From Mesorhizobium helmanticense (GTDB lineage Bacteria > Pseudomonadota > Alphaproteobacteria > Rhizobiales > Rhizobiaceae), in the NCBI RefSeq assembly GCF_003034915.1, contig NZ_PZJX01000026.1, forward strand, positions 124,001 through 188,000: a stretch of 64,000 nucleotides of DNA. Direction: 5' to 3'. Numbering within the stretch: position 1 is the stretch's first letter; every line of letters begins with the position of its first letter. The notes under the pieces are model-generated. The model did not search any database and had not been told where the DNA came from. It was given only the letters and a program-made list of their open reading frames with translations. Positions 15,850 to 24,316 of this stretch are shown in pieces. The translations under genes and the position numbers were made by a program.

Positions 15850-18800
15850 GGTTCGCCCATTTCTTCGTCGACCGTCCGATTTTCGCATCGGTCGTTTCGA
15901 TCGTCCTGCTGATCCTCGGCGGGATTGCCTATACCCAGCTGCCGATCGCGCAATATCCCGAGATCGCGCCGCCGACCATCGTCGTTCGCGCGCAATATCC
16001 GGGCGCCGACGCCGAGACGGTCGCAGCGACGGTGGCAACGCCGATCGAGCAGGAAATCAACGGCGTCGAGGGCATGCTCTACATGTCGTCCTATTCGTCG
16101 GGCGACGGGGCGATGGCGCTGACCATCACCTTCAAGCTGGGCACCGATCTCGACCAGGCGCAGGTGCTGGTGCAGAACCGCGTGTCGGTCGCCGAGCCGC
16201 GCCTGCCCGAAGAAGTCCGCCGCCTCGGCATCACCACCATCAAGAGCTCGCCCGACCTGATGATGGTCGTGCACATGCTGTCGCCCGACAATACCTACGA
16301 CCAGCTCTACGTCTCGAACTACGCCCGCTCGCGGGTGCGCGACATACTGCTCAGGTTAGACGGCGTCGGCGACCTCATCATCTTCGGCGAACGCGAATAT
16401 TCGCTGCGCATCTGGCTCGATCCGGAAAAACTGTCCGCCCTGGGGATGACCTCGGGCGATGTGGTGCAGGCGCTGCGCGACCAGAACGTCCAGGTGTCGG
16501 GCGGCTCGATCGGCGCGCCGCCGACCAACACCGGCACGGCGTTCCAGTACACGGTCACCACGCAAGGCCGCTTCAACGACGCACGCGACTTCCGATACGT
16601 GATCGTCAAATCGACCGACGACGGCCGCCTGATCTCGCTACAGGACGTGGCGCGCATCGAGCTCGGCGCCAAGGATTACGTCACCAACTCCTATCTCAAC
16701 GGCAAACCGGCGGTGGCGCTCGCCATCTTCCAGCGGCCGGGCACCAATGCGCTCGCCGCAGCCGCGGAGATCCAGGACAAGATGAAGGAGCTTTCCCGCG
16801 ACTTCCCGAAGGGATTGAGCTACGACATCGTCTACAATCCGACCGAGTTCGTCGCCGAGTCGATCCAGGAGGTCTACAAGACGATCCTCGAGGCGATGGT
16901 GCTGGTCATCATCGTCATCATCGTCTTCCTGCAATCGTGGCGCATGGCGATCGTGCCGATCGTGGCAATCCCGGTGTCGCTGATTGGCACGCTGGCGGTG
17001 CTTTACGCCGCCGGCTTCTCGCTCAACATGCTGACGCTGTTCGGCCTCGTTCTGGCGATCGGCATCGTCGTCGACGATGCGATCGTCGTGGTCGAGAACG
17101 TCGAGCGCAATATCGCCAGAGGGCTGGCGCCCAATCCGGCGTCGCACCTGACCATGGACGAAGTCGGCACGGCGGTCATCGCGATCTCGCTGGTGCTGAT
17201 AGCCGTGTTCGTACCGACAGCCTTCATCCCCGGCATTTCCGGGCAGTTCTACCTGCAGTTTGCGATCACCATCGCGGTGTCGACGGCGATCTCGGCATTC
17301 AATTCGCTGACGCTCTCGCCGGCGCTGGCCGCACTGCTGTTCAAGCCGCACCACGCCGCGGCGGCGCCGCCGCGCTTTTTCCTGGCGCGGTTCGGACGGG
17401 CGCTCGCCGACGGCTTCAATCGCGGCTTCGACAGGGTCGCCCACTGGTATTCGAGCATCGTCCGCGTGCTGGTCGGCTCGTGGATAGCGATCGGCGCCAC
17501 GCTGGCCGTTTTCGCGGCCCTCATCTACGCCACGGTCTACATGGTGCAGACGGTGCCGCGCGGTTTCATTCCGTCGCTCGACCAGGGCTATGCGATCGTC
17601 GTCGTCCAGTTGCCGGACGGCGCCTCGCTGTCGAGGACCGATGCGGTCATCCAGCAGGCGTCGCAGATCATCCAGAAAACGCCTGGCGTCGACTACGCAG
17701 TCGCCTTCGCTGGCTTCTCCGGCGCGACCTTCACCAATGCCAGCAATGCGGGCGTGATCTTCGCCAGGTTCAAGCCGTTCGACGAGCGACTGAAAGCCGG
17801 CCAGTCGGCGCCCCAGGTCATCGGCAATCTGTTCGGCAGCCTGCAAAGCATCAAGGAAGCCTTCATCATCGCACTGCCGCCACCGCCGATCCGCGGCGTC
17901 GGCAATGCCGGCGGCTTCAAGCTGCAGATCCAGGAGCGCAACAGCGCCGACATGCGGCAGATCCTGGCGCTTGCCAACGAAATCGCCGGCAAGGCCAACA
18001 AGACGCCTGGGCTGACGGGCGTGTTCACCACGTTCTCCGCGTCGAGTCCGCAATTCTTCCTGGCGATCGATCGCGACAAGGCGCGCATCCTGAACGTGCC
18101 GATCCCCAACATCTTCGAGACGCTGTCGATCAATTTGGGCACCGCCTACGTCAACGACTTCAACGCTTTCGGGCGCGTCTACCAGGTGCGGGCGCAGGCC
18201 GATCAGGCGTTCCGCCTCGATCGCGCCGACATCTTGAAACTGAAGGTGCGCTCGGCGACCGGCGCGCTGGTTCCGCTCGGCACGTTGATCGAGATCCGCG
18301 ACGTCACCGGCCCGGCGCTGGTCCAGCGCTACAACATGTACGTCTCGGTGCCGCTGCAGGGCAATGCCGCGCCCGGCGTTTCCACGGGCGACGCGCTGGC
18401 ATTGATGGAAGGGATCACGGCAAAGACGCTGCCGGCCGGTACCTCCTATGAATGGACCGAGCTCGCCTATCAGGAGCGCAACACCGGCAATGCCGCTGTC
18501 TATATCTTCGGACTGTCGGTGCTGTTCGTGTTCCTGGCCCTGGCGGCGCAATATGAAAGCTGGGTGCTGCCGTTCGCCATTGTGCTGGTGGTGCCGCTCG
18601 GCGTGCTCGCGGCGTTGCTCGGCGTGTCGTTCCGAGGGCTGGACAACAACATCCTCGTGCAGATCGGCCTCATCGTGCTGATCGGGCTTGCCGCCAAGAA
18701 CGCGATCCTGATCGTCGAATTCGCGCGGCAGGCGGAAGAACGCGGCCTGTCGGCCGCCGAGGCTGCCGTCGAAGCCTGCCGGCTCAGGCTGCGGCCGATC

Positions 18801-19049
18801 CTGATGACCGCCTTCTCGTTCATCCTCGGCGTCGTGCCGCTGATGATCGCAACGGGCCCGGGCGCAGAAATGCGCCAGTCGCTCGGCACCGCGGTGTTCT
18901 CCGGCATGCTCGGCGTCACCTTCGTCGGCCTGTTCCTGACGCCGGTGTTCTACGTCACGCTCAGGTCGCTGTTTTCACGGCGCAAGCCCCGTGCCGAGGC
19001 CGAGCCTTCGGAGCCGGCAGAGGCGCCATCGGAGACGGTCGCCGAGTAG
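15846..19049 (+). CDS. RND multidrug efflux transporter permease (AcrB/MexF-like)
   Basis: A 1067-residue HAE1-type RND pump, the full family length. The N-terminus is FFVDRPIFASVVSIVLLILGG, as in AcrB homologues. The proton-relay aspartate pair is in GIVVDDAIVVVENVERN (transmembrane helix 4), and the second half repeats the fold with GLAAKNAILIVEFARQ. Two large periplasmic porter domains lie between helices 1-2 and 7-8. It is made with its adaptor (4-bp ATGA overlap) and exports hydrophobic toxicants by proton antiport. The acidic C-terminal tail (EAEPSEPAEAPSE) is unusual but not informative. Confidence 0.96.
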   Translation: MRFAHFFVDRPIFASVVSIVLLILGGIAYTQLPIAQYPEIAPPTIVVRAQYPGADAETVAATVATPIEQEINGVEGMLYMSSYSSGDGAMALTITFKLGTDLDQAQVLVQNRVSVAEPRLPEEVRRLGITTIKSSPDLMMVVHMLSPDNTYDQLYVSNYARSRVRDILLRLDGVGDLIIFGEREYSLRIWLDPEKLSALGMTSGDVVQALRDQNVQVSGGSIGAPPTNTGTAFQYTVTTQGRFNDARDFRYVIVKSTDDGRLISLQDVARIELGAKDYVTNSYLNGKPAVALAIFQRPGTNALAAAAEIQDKMKELSRDFPKGLSYDIVYNPTEFVAESIQEVYKTILEAMVLVIIVIIVFLQSWRMAIVPIVAIPVSLIGTLAVLYAAGFSLNMLTLFGLVLAIGIVVDDAIVVVENVERNIARGLAPNPASHLTMDEVGTAVIAISLVLIAVFVPTAFIPGISGQFYLQFAITIAVSTAISAFNSLTLSPALAALLFKPHHAAAAPPRFFLARFGRALADGFNRGFDRVAHWYSSIVRVLVGSWIAIGATLAVFAALIYATVYMVQTVPRGFIPSLDQGYAIVVVQLPDGASLSRTDAVIQQASQIIQKTPGVDYAVAFAGFSGATFTNASNAGVIFARFKPFDERLKAGQSAPQVIGNLFGSLQSIKEAFIIALPPPPIRGVGNAGGFKLQIQERNSADMRQILALANEIAGKANKTPGLTGVFTTFSASSPQFFLAIDRDKARILNVPIPNIFETLSINLGTAYVNDFNAFGRVYQVRAQADQAFRLDRADILKLKVRSATGALVPLGTLIEIRDVTGPALVQRYNMYVSVPLQGNAAPGVSTGDALALMEGITAKTLPAGTSYEWTELAYQERNTGNAAVYIFGLSVLFVFLALAAQYESWVLPFAIVLVVPLGVLAALLGVSFRGLDNNILVQIGLIVLIGLAAKNAILIVEFARQAEERGLSAAEAAVEACRLRLRPILMTAFSFILGVVPLMIATGPGAEMRQSLGTAVFSGMLGVTFVGLFLTPVFYVTLRSLFSRRKPRAEAEPSEPAEAPSETVAE

Positions 19050-19213
19050 GGTTACGAATTCGCCGCGTATCGCACGTGCTCGCCCCCACTCACCCCCAGC
19101 CAGAGGCTACCGGTCCGCGAACGGCGGACTGAAGCAACGCAGCATTTTCCACTTTGAGGCGAAATAATTCTCAACTATGGTCGCTAGGCTTGAGGCATGG
19201 GGGAATATTGCCG

Positions 19214-19873
19214 ATGGTTTTATCACGCAGGGGTGTCGTGCTCGGCGGTCTGGCGCTGGTCGCGGTGGGTGCAACCAGCAATATTGTTCAAGCCGCGGCG
19301 GCAAAATCCTTTTTCGCCGGTACCGCCAGCGACAACAATTTTGTCTATCGCAAGACCAACTTCGTCAAGATTGACAAGAGATGGCATCGCCAGATCGTCA
19401 AGTATTTCAGCAGCGAGCCGGTCGGCACCGTCGTGGTCGATACCCGCCACCACTTCCTCTACGTCATCATGGAGAACAAGACCGCCATCCGCTACGGCGT
19501 CGGCGTCGGAAAGGACGGCTTCAAATGGTACGGCCGCGCGACGATCGACCGCCGCGCGCTGTGGCCGCAATGGGTCCCGCCCCCCGAAATGCGTAAGCGC
19601 AGGCCGGACCTACCGCCCATGATCGCAGGCGGCGCGTCCAACAATCCGCTCGGGCCGCGCGCGCTCTATCTGTACCGCGACGGCGCCGACATCGGCTACC
19701 GACTGCATGGCACGCTGGAGCCATGGAGCATTGGCACCGACGCTTCCAGCGGCTGCATCCGCATGTTCCCGGAAGACATCATCGACCTCTACCAGCGGTG
19801 TCCGATCGGCACCGCGGTGGAGGTCCTGCCGCATATCGCCGACCAGGCGCCCGCTTCCACCACTGTCGAATGA
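19214..19873 (+). CDS. L,D-transpeptidase (YkuD domain)
   Basis: A 219-residue periplasmic enzyme of the ErfK/YbiS/YcfS/YnhG group. After a signal with a twin-arginine look (LSRRGVVLGGLALVAVG) the YkuD domain starts at VVVDTRHHFLYVIMENKTAIRYGVGVG. The catalytic motif is His165...SSGCIRM with Cys181. Such enzymes form 3-3 peptidoglycan cross-links or attach outer-membrane proteins to peptidoglycan. ATG at 19214 gives the proper signal. A possible promoter, TTGAGG-16 bp-TATGGT, lies at 19154-19181. The gene 10 bp downstream encodes a peptidoglycan-binding OmpA-like lipoprotein, so the two probably act together at the envelope. Confidence 0.93.
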   Translation: MVLSRRGVVLGGLALVAVGATSNIVQAAAAKSFFAGTASDNNFVYRKTNFVKIDKRWHRQIVKYFSSEPVGTVVVDTRHHFLYVIMENKTAIRYGVGVGKDGFKWYGRATIDRRALWPQWVPPPEMRKRRPDLPPMIAGGASNNPLGPRALYLYRDGADIGYRLHGTLEPWSIGTDASSGCIRMFPEDIIDLYQRCPIGTAVEVLPHIADQAPASTTVE

Positions 19874-19883
19874 TTGGCGCATC

Positions 19884-20396
19884 ATGAACCGCATGATTGA
19901 AAACACGCGCCGGCTACTCGCCGCCGGCCTGCTGCTGCTGGCCGCATCCTGCTCGACCAGCAACACGCTGGCCCCTTCCACGCCCGACGTCACCAACGCC
20001 GAGATTGCCGGCTTCCAGAACGTACAGTCGGGCAGCGAGGAGGATTTTATCCTCAATGTCGGCCGCCGTACTTATTTCACGCAAGGTTCGGCCGCGCTCG
20101 ATTCTGTCGCCAAGGCCACCCTCGACACCCAGATCGCCTGGTTGGCAAAGCATCCGCGCTGGCTGCTCAAGCTGCAGGGTTTCGCCGACGATCCCGGCGC
20201 AAGTGAAACGGCGCTGTCGCAGCAGCGTGCCGATGCGGTGATGGACTACCTCGCCGCCGGCGGCATAGACCGCAACCGCATGTGGGCCAAGGGCTACGGC
20301 AAGGACAGGCTTGTCCGCGAGTGCCCCGACACCGCCTGCAGGTCGCAGAACCGCCGCGTTGTGTCCAATTTGCGCGATGTGAGGGACGAGCCCTAG
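19884..20396 (+). CDS. OmpA-like domain lipoprotein
   Basis: A 170-residue lipoprotein: basic start, hydrophobic stretch and lipobox LAASC with the lipidated Cys near residue 24, then a linker and an OmpA-C-like domain (about 60-165). Visible landmarks are YFTQGSAALDSVAKATLDTQIAWL, LQGFADDPGASETALSQQRADAVMDYL and the closing SQNRRVV. It resembles Pal/YiaD-type peptidoglycan-binding proteins, though the usual NxxLSxxRA is replaced by ETALSQQRA. Expected location is the outer membrane, facing peptidoglycan. It follows the transpeptidase gene by 10 bp. Confidence 0.9.
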   Translation: MNRMIENTRRLLAAGLLLLAASCSTSNTLAPSTPDVTNAEIAGFQNVQSGSEEDFILNVGRRTYFTQGSAALDSVAKATLDTQIAWLAKHPRWLLKLQGFADDPGASETALSQQRADAVMDYLAAGGIDRNRMWAKGYGKDRLVRECPDTACRSQNRRVVSNLRDVRDEP

Positions 20397-20683
20397 AGGG
20401 CCGCTGTTTTGCTCGTCACCAAATCAGAGTATGTCCGGTTTGTAGAGAAAACATACGTTCGACCTGAGGTCGTGAGCGGAGCGACCGCTTTCTCCAGAGT
20501 TCGATTCGAAAACAGACCGTCGGCAATCAGACGTGTAGGTCGCTCGCTTCTATGTCTGTGATTGACACAGAAGCAGTCATTGAAAAGGAACCAAACTCGC
20601 CGGCTGAACTGGCCAACGATTCTCGTGGATAGCTGTGGTTTTGTCGAGTTTAGGCCAAGTCTTGTCGTCGATCGTAGGGACAC

Positions 20684-20980
20684 GGTTTCCGCGTGCGCCT
20701 GGGCAATTGGCGCGCCGAGCCGATCGGCCCGCACGAGCAGGCCATGTACCAGGTCCCCTTCGCCACCGGGATTTTCGCATCGCTGGTTCCATGGTTGATG
20801 CTGAACCATGGCGGCCTGAGCATCCTCATCCACCCCAACACCACCAACCCCAAGCGCGACCATCTGGTCGATCCGATTTGGATCGGTCGGGCGTTGGGGG
20901 TGAAGGGCGAGGTGCTTGGTGAGGAGGGCGAGGCGGAGGAGGCGCTGGAGGTGAATACGGAGCCGACGCTGGGGGCGTAG
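20684..20980 (+). pseudogene. Remnant of a DOPA 4,5-dioxygenase family gene (N-terminus lost)
   Basis: The reading frame from about 20684 encodes the C-terminal two thirds of a DOPA 4,5-dioxygenase: VRLGNWRAEPIGPHEQAMYQ, FASLVPWLMLNHGGLSILIHPNT and HLVDPIWIG. The N-terminal HxH metal-binding strand expected about 35 residues earlier is absent, and an in-frame stop (TAG at 20675) lies just upstream. The C-terminus is also odd, running into a Glu/Gly-rich tail (GEVLGEEGEAEEALEV). A GTG at 20693 could start a 95-residue product, but without the HxH motif it should be inactive. The gap 20397-20683 holds no recognisable gene. Confidence 0.7.
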
Positions 20981-21042
20981 GGGGGCGATGATTTATTGTT
21001 TGGTAGCGGCCCGATTTAGCCGAGGACAACAGTCTACTGGGA

Positions 21043-21069
21043 GCCGGAAGCGGAACGTCCGCTTCCGGC
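21043..21069. terminator. Perfect 12-bp hairpin downstream of the ubiquitin-like operon
   Basis: GCCGGAAGCGGA and TCCGCTTCCGGC form a perfect 12-bp stem with a 3-nt loop about 140 bp beyond the stop of the DUF6527-like gene. There is no T tract, so it may be a factor-dependent terminator or RNA-stabilising structure. The rest of 20981-21207 shows nothing else. Confidence 0.4.
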
Positions 21070-21207
21070 GTGCAGACCTGAATAGCTATCTAAGTCCCGA
21101 TGCTCGCTACGTCTGGGTAGCAGACTCTGACTGCTCATAGTCAAATCTGCTCGATTTGAGTCCTAAATTGAAAGCTGGGCAGATCACGACTCCCAGCTCG
21201 TTGGCCG

Positions 21208-21561
21208 CTAGGTCGATACCTGTCTTTCATCCCGCGCCCAGACAATCCGGCCGTCCCGAATGAAATAGTGGCTGCGGCAGCCTCGTATTCGGCGCACCGA
21301 CGGATGCAGATCCGCTCTTCCGCCCTTTCCGACTGACGCCACCCAGCTGGGAGTATCGCGCCGGACGAGGCTCAGTCTGACAATCTCGCCGCATCCACAG
21401 GGGCAGATAAAGGCTGCAGCCCATGGCGTCTCGTCATCACCGATCAGATAGACCGTACGCGGCCTGGGTTTTTCCGGCATATCCGCCGACATTTCGGCGC
21501 GCCAGATGTCACGACCCAGAAGGCGATCAATGAATTGCCAGACGCGACCAAGCAAGGTCAT
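21208..21561 (-). CDS. DUF6527-like protein of the ubiquitin-like conjugation operon
   Basis: A 117-residue protein with the pattern of the DUF6527 family: CPCGCG at residues 53-58 (three Cys), PSW at 71-73, HPS at 86-88 and CRSHYFIRDGRIVW at 95-108. The cysteines suggest a zinc ribbon-like site, and the conserved Ser97-His98 pair could be catalytic. Family members are repeatedly encoded with E1/E2-like proteins; published work on bacterial ubiquitination-like (Bub) operons reports a serine-protease family with a Ser-His dyad, and whether this is that family I cannot verify here. It overlaps the E1 gene by 4 bp (ATGA), so translation is coupled. Confidence 0.7.
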   Translation of the reverse strand: MTLLGRVWQFIDRLLGRDIWRAEMSADMPEKPRPRTVYLIGDDETPWAAAFICPCGCGEIVRLSLVRRDTPSWVASVGKGGRADLHPSVRRIRGCRSHYFIRDGRIVWARDERQVST

Positions 21562-22955
21562 GCCGCCGCGGCCTCAAGGCTGAGCTCAGGCATATCGAGA
21601 AGGGGGCGCACATCGCCTCGGCCGACATGTCTGCTGAGCAGCTCGCACGGCTCACCGTCGCCGTGATGGTCGTATATCCCGTGGCTGAGGCTGATCGCGT
21701 GAACCGCATACTCCTCATTGGGGTCGAGTCGGAAGGGGTGAAGCCTTGCCAGCAACTCGTTGACGGCCAGCGACGCGATCAAGCTGTTAAGTTGGATTAC
21801 GGCAGGTCTGTCCTCAGCGACGCCCTTGATGTAGCCCTCCCGGCGCAACTCGCGATAGGTGGCCGGATCTGTCCTCATTAGCCCTGCCGCTCGCACCTGC
21901 TCCATAGAGTATACATGTCGGCTGTAGAGGCTAGACCCTCCAGGCTTCAGGTAGTGGACGGTGCCACAGACCTGATCGACCCCTCCTTCGCCATCCGCCT
22001 CCAACTTCACGCCAAGATCGAAGTAGGCCAGTCCGTAAAATGTTGCGAGACGATTGAGCATATGGCGACCATCGACGGAATCCATACATCCAAAGACCAC
22101 ATCACAGGACGCGATCGCGCGAATTGCATCGGCAGAAGAAAGTGAGGATGCGAAAACGCTGACGACGGTCCCCAAGCCGAGCTCTTCGATGGATTCCGCC
22201 ATGAGCTCAACCTTCAGGCGACGTTGCTGAGCATCCACCTTTCGACTGTTTACAATCCGATTGAGATTCTTGTCCTCCACATGATCCGGATCAACCAGGA
22301 CAAGCTCGGCAACACAATTCCTTGATAGTTGGTCTACTACCACGCTGCCTGTGCCCGAGCAGCCCACAACGCCGATACGAAGACGGCGGAGAATCTCGTA
22401 GGTCCCGGCGCCGAAACTTTGCGCGATCCTCCTTGCATGGTCCGGAATTTGTCCATGGCTTTCCTGGTGTGGCCAAAAGCGAAGATCGTCTCCCACAACA
22501 TTCACGCATGCGAACGGCGAAAAGACTCCATCCTCGCTTACAAGGCGGCCGAACATACGATCACCGTCCAACATGACTGCGCTTCCATGCGGTCCATCGG
22601 CCCAGGCATGCACACTGGCAAACAGCTCACGATCCGAGGCGTCGTCAATCTCGGAGAAGCGGTCATAACCGATATGACCGTGGATCTTGATCAGCGACAT
22701 GCCACGCTTGGACGCTCGAGTGAGCAATTCCGGGAGCATGTCGGTAGGCCAGGTGACGCGATCCGGGGCGCGGTCGCATCTTTCATACGCAATGAGGTGG
22801 ACCTCACTCACAATGAGGCGATTGCGCCCCTGGTCCAGAGCTCGGCCACAGAGCAGCAAGGCGACCGCCTCGAGACCGTCACCGGGGAAAAGATGGTCCC
22901 TTAGGCGCGCATGTTGGCTGTCGTTTAACGTGAGCGAGACCCGCATCGTCATCAT
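21558..22955 (-). CDS. JAB/JAMM deubiquitinase - ThiF/E1 adenylating enzyme fusion
   Basis: A 465-residue two-domain protein. Residues about 1-150 form a JAB domain: Glu29 (GLEAVALLLCG) and the zinc ligands His92, His94 and Asp104 in HGHIGYDRFSEID (H-x-H-x6-S-x2-D). Residues about 175-430 are a ThiF/UBA-type adenylating domain: glycine loop GVVGCSGTGS at 195-204, Asp222 in LVDPDHVEDKNLNR, the ATP/Mg site. Where many ThiF relatives have Cys in a PGxxCLxC segment, this one reads PGGSSLYSR (339-346), so both cysteines are replaced by Ser. It should activate the ubiquitin-like partner's C-terminus, and its JAB part should cleave conjugates or process the precursor. Tightly coupled (4-bp overlap) to both neighbours. 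Confidence 0.85.
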   Translation of the reverse strand: MMTMRVSLTLNDSQHARLRDHLFPGDGLEAVALLLCGRALDQGRNRLIVSEVHLIAYERCDRAPDRVTWPTDMLPELLTRASKRGMSLIKIHGHIGYDRFSEIDDASDRELFASVHAWADGPHGSAVMLDGDRMFGRLVSEDGVFSPFACVNVVGDDLRFWPHQESHGQIPDHARRIAQSFGAGTYEILRRLRIGVVGCSGTGSVVVDQLSRNCVAELVLVDPDHVEDKNLNRIVNSRKVDAQQRRLKVELMAESIEELGLGTVVSVFASSLSSADAIRAIASCDVVFGCMDSVDGRHMLNRLATFYGLAYFDLGVKLEADGEGGVDQVCGTVHYLKPGGSSLYSRHVYSMEQVRAAGLMRTDPATYRELRREGYIKGVAEDRPAVIQLNSLIASLAVNELLARLHPFRLDPNEEYAVHAISLSHGIYDHHGDGEPCELLSRHVGRGDVRPLLDMPELSLEAAAA

Positions 22956-23614
22956 CCTTTGCGTAGTTCACGCGCGAGCCAATCATCAATCAGAGCGAAA
23001 TGCGTCGACAGGCTGTCGAGACCCGGACGCCACGGATTGGCCGAAGTCCGATGCCTGCTCCAACGCTGCCACACCTTTCCATCAAAGCTGTCGTCGCTTG
23101 TAGCGGCGATCGCTCGCCCGTCCCTTCTCACCAAGGCCGGGCTAAAATACACCATGTCAATTTGCGCATCCGGATAGCCTGGATCGATCCTGACGTTTAT
23201 GTCGGCCTTCTCCACCTTGTAGCCCGCAGGGAGCACCCATCCATAGATGATGACGCGCGGTGTTCCCCCTTCCGCCACCAACTCGTAGATCAGCCCTAGG
23301 CTTTCAAGCCACTCCTCATCCTCTTGCGGGAGCGAAAACTGGCGCCTGCCGGCGCCGAGCCCCTCCGTCTGATCCAGGGGCAGCGTCACGAACTTTTCAA
23401 CACCAGGCTCGCGCAGGTCCACGCGCTCGTCCAGTTCGAGGCGCTTGGGCTGGCCCTTGTCCTTGAGATACAGCGCGAAATGTTCAACCGGGACCTTGCC
23501 CGCGAGTGTGAGCAGCTCGCGCGCGGTGGGCGTGGGATTGTCTGTTTCGAACTTCTGCTTGTCGATCTGTACCTTATAGGTTTCTTTCTTGTGACCCTTC
23601 TGCTCCTCATCCAT
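22952..23614 (-). CDS. Multiubiquitin-type Ubl domain fused to prokaryotic E2-like domain
   Basis: A 220-residue fusion. Residues about 12-85 form a beta-grasp ubiquitin-like domain of the bacterial Multi_ubiq type (ETYKVQIDKQKFE..., TARELLTLAG, RVDLREPGVEKFVTLP). Residues about 88-218 look like prokaryotic E2 family E (FSLPQEDEEWLESLG, IIYGWVLPAGY, DPGYPDAQIDMVYFSP, WQRWSRHRTSANPWRPG). The whole protein contains no cysteine, so thioester chemistry at an E2 cysteine is impossible; a Ser, Thr or His would have to serve. The C-terminus is ARELRKG, ending in a single Gly. ATG at 23614 follows AGGAGG; the longer upstream frame is not used. It is first in the operon. Confidence 0.82.
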   Translation of the reverse strand: MDEEQKGHKKETYKVQIDKQKFETDNPTPTARELLTLAGKVPVEHFALYLKDKGQPKRLELDERVDLREPGVEKFVTLPLDQTEGLGAGRRQFSLPQEDEEWLESLGLIYELVAEGGTPRVIIYGWVLPAGYKVEKADINVRIDPGYPDAQIDMVYFSPALVRRDGRAIAATSDDSFDGKVWQRWSRHRTSANPWRPGLDSLSTHFALIDDWLARELRKG

Positions 23615-23740
23615 ACTGACCTCCTGTTGTTGCCGATGTGTCCTAGTGCTGCCAAAGCGGGCAAACGCGGACAAAAGACGGGGGTGAACTTTTTCATGAT
23701 TGATTGTCCGAAACCCCGCAGGCACTCAGCATAGGGAGCC

Positions 23741-24316
23741 ATGGAAGCGACAAACGCCCGTTCCCTGGATGAATATGGTTCCCCCGAAGAGGTTGCGATC
23801 GCTCTCGCGGCTCTGGGCGAGGCGGACTTTGCTCGTCTTGGGCGCATCGCCCAACTCCGCGCGCGGGGATTGCCAGGGGTGGAATGGCGCGACATCCTGC
23901 ATGATGCGATACAGCGCTCGCTGGATGGAACTCGTCGCTGGCCGGTCGATGTGCCGTTCGTGGCTTTTCTTCGCGGCGTGATGAGGAGCATTGCCAGCGA
24001 ACACTGGCGGCGCCGGATGCTTGATCGGCGCGATGCGCAGCCAGCAAACGACGAAGGCTTCCCTGACCAAATAGAGACGATCGCTTCCGATGAACCAGAT
24101 CCCGAGCGAAGCGCAATAGCGCGCGATCTGGTCGAACATCTGGAAAGGTTGGTGGCTGACGATCCTGTTCTGTCAGGTATCGTTGCGGGCATCGGTGAGG
24201 GACTGGATCCGACAGATATTCAGGCTCGCGTGGGACTCAGCGCCACGGAATACAACAGCGCTCGTCGCCGCCTGCGACGACTGATCACCCGCGCAACACC
24301 GGAGATGCTAGGATGA
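23741..24316 (+). CDS. ECF-like sigma-70 family RNA polymerase sigma factor
   Basis: A 191-residue protein with sigma region 2 (about residues 45-95: VEWRDILHDAIQRSLDGTRRWP, FVAFLRGVMRSIASEHWRRR) and a C-terminal region-4-like helix-turn-helix (about 140-185: GLDPTDIQARVGLSATEYNSARRRLRRLI). The acidic linker between them is typical of ECF factors. It is divergently transcribed from the ubiquitin-like operon across about 126 bp and coupled by ATGA to the next gene. It may control the island genes (inference). RBS GGGAG precedes ATG 23741. Confidence 0.75.
   Translation: MEATNARSLDEYGSPEEVAIALAALGEADFARLGRIAQLRARGLPGVEWRDILHDAIQRSLDGTRRWPVDVPFVAFLRGVMRSIASEHWRRRMLDRRDAQPANDEGFPDQIETIASDEPDPERSAIARDLVEHLERLVADDPVLSGIVAGIGEGLDPTDIQARVGLSATEYNSARRRLRRLITRATPEMLG

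Noticed and set aside
16638..18551. A 637-codon open frame antisense to the RND pump
   Set aside because: Low-complexity Arg/Asp composition typical of a complementary-strand artefact.
20562..20798. A 78-codon frame that might supply the missing N-terminus of the dioxygenase by frameshift
   Set aside because: None of the three frames upstream of 20684 shows the HxH-containing strand, so a simple frameshift does not restore the gene.
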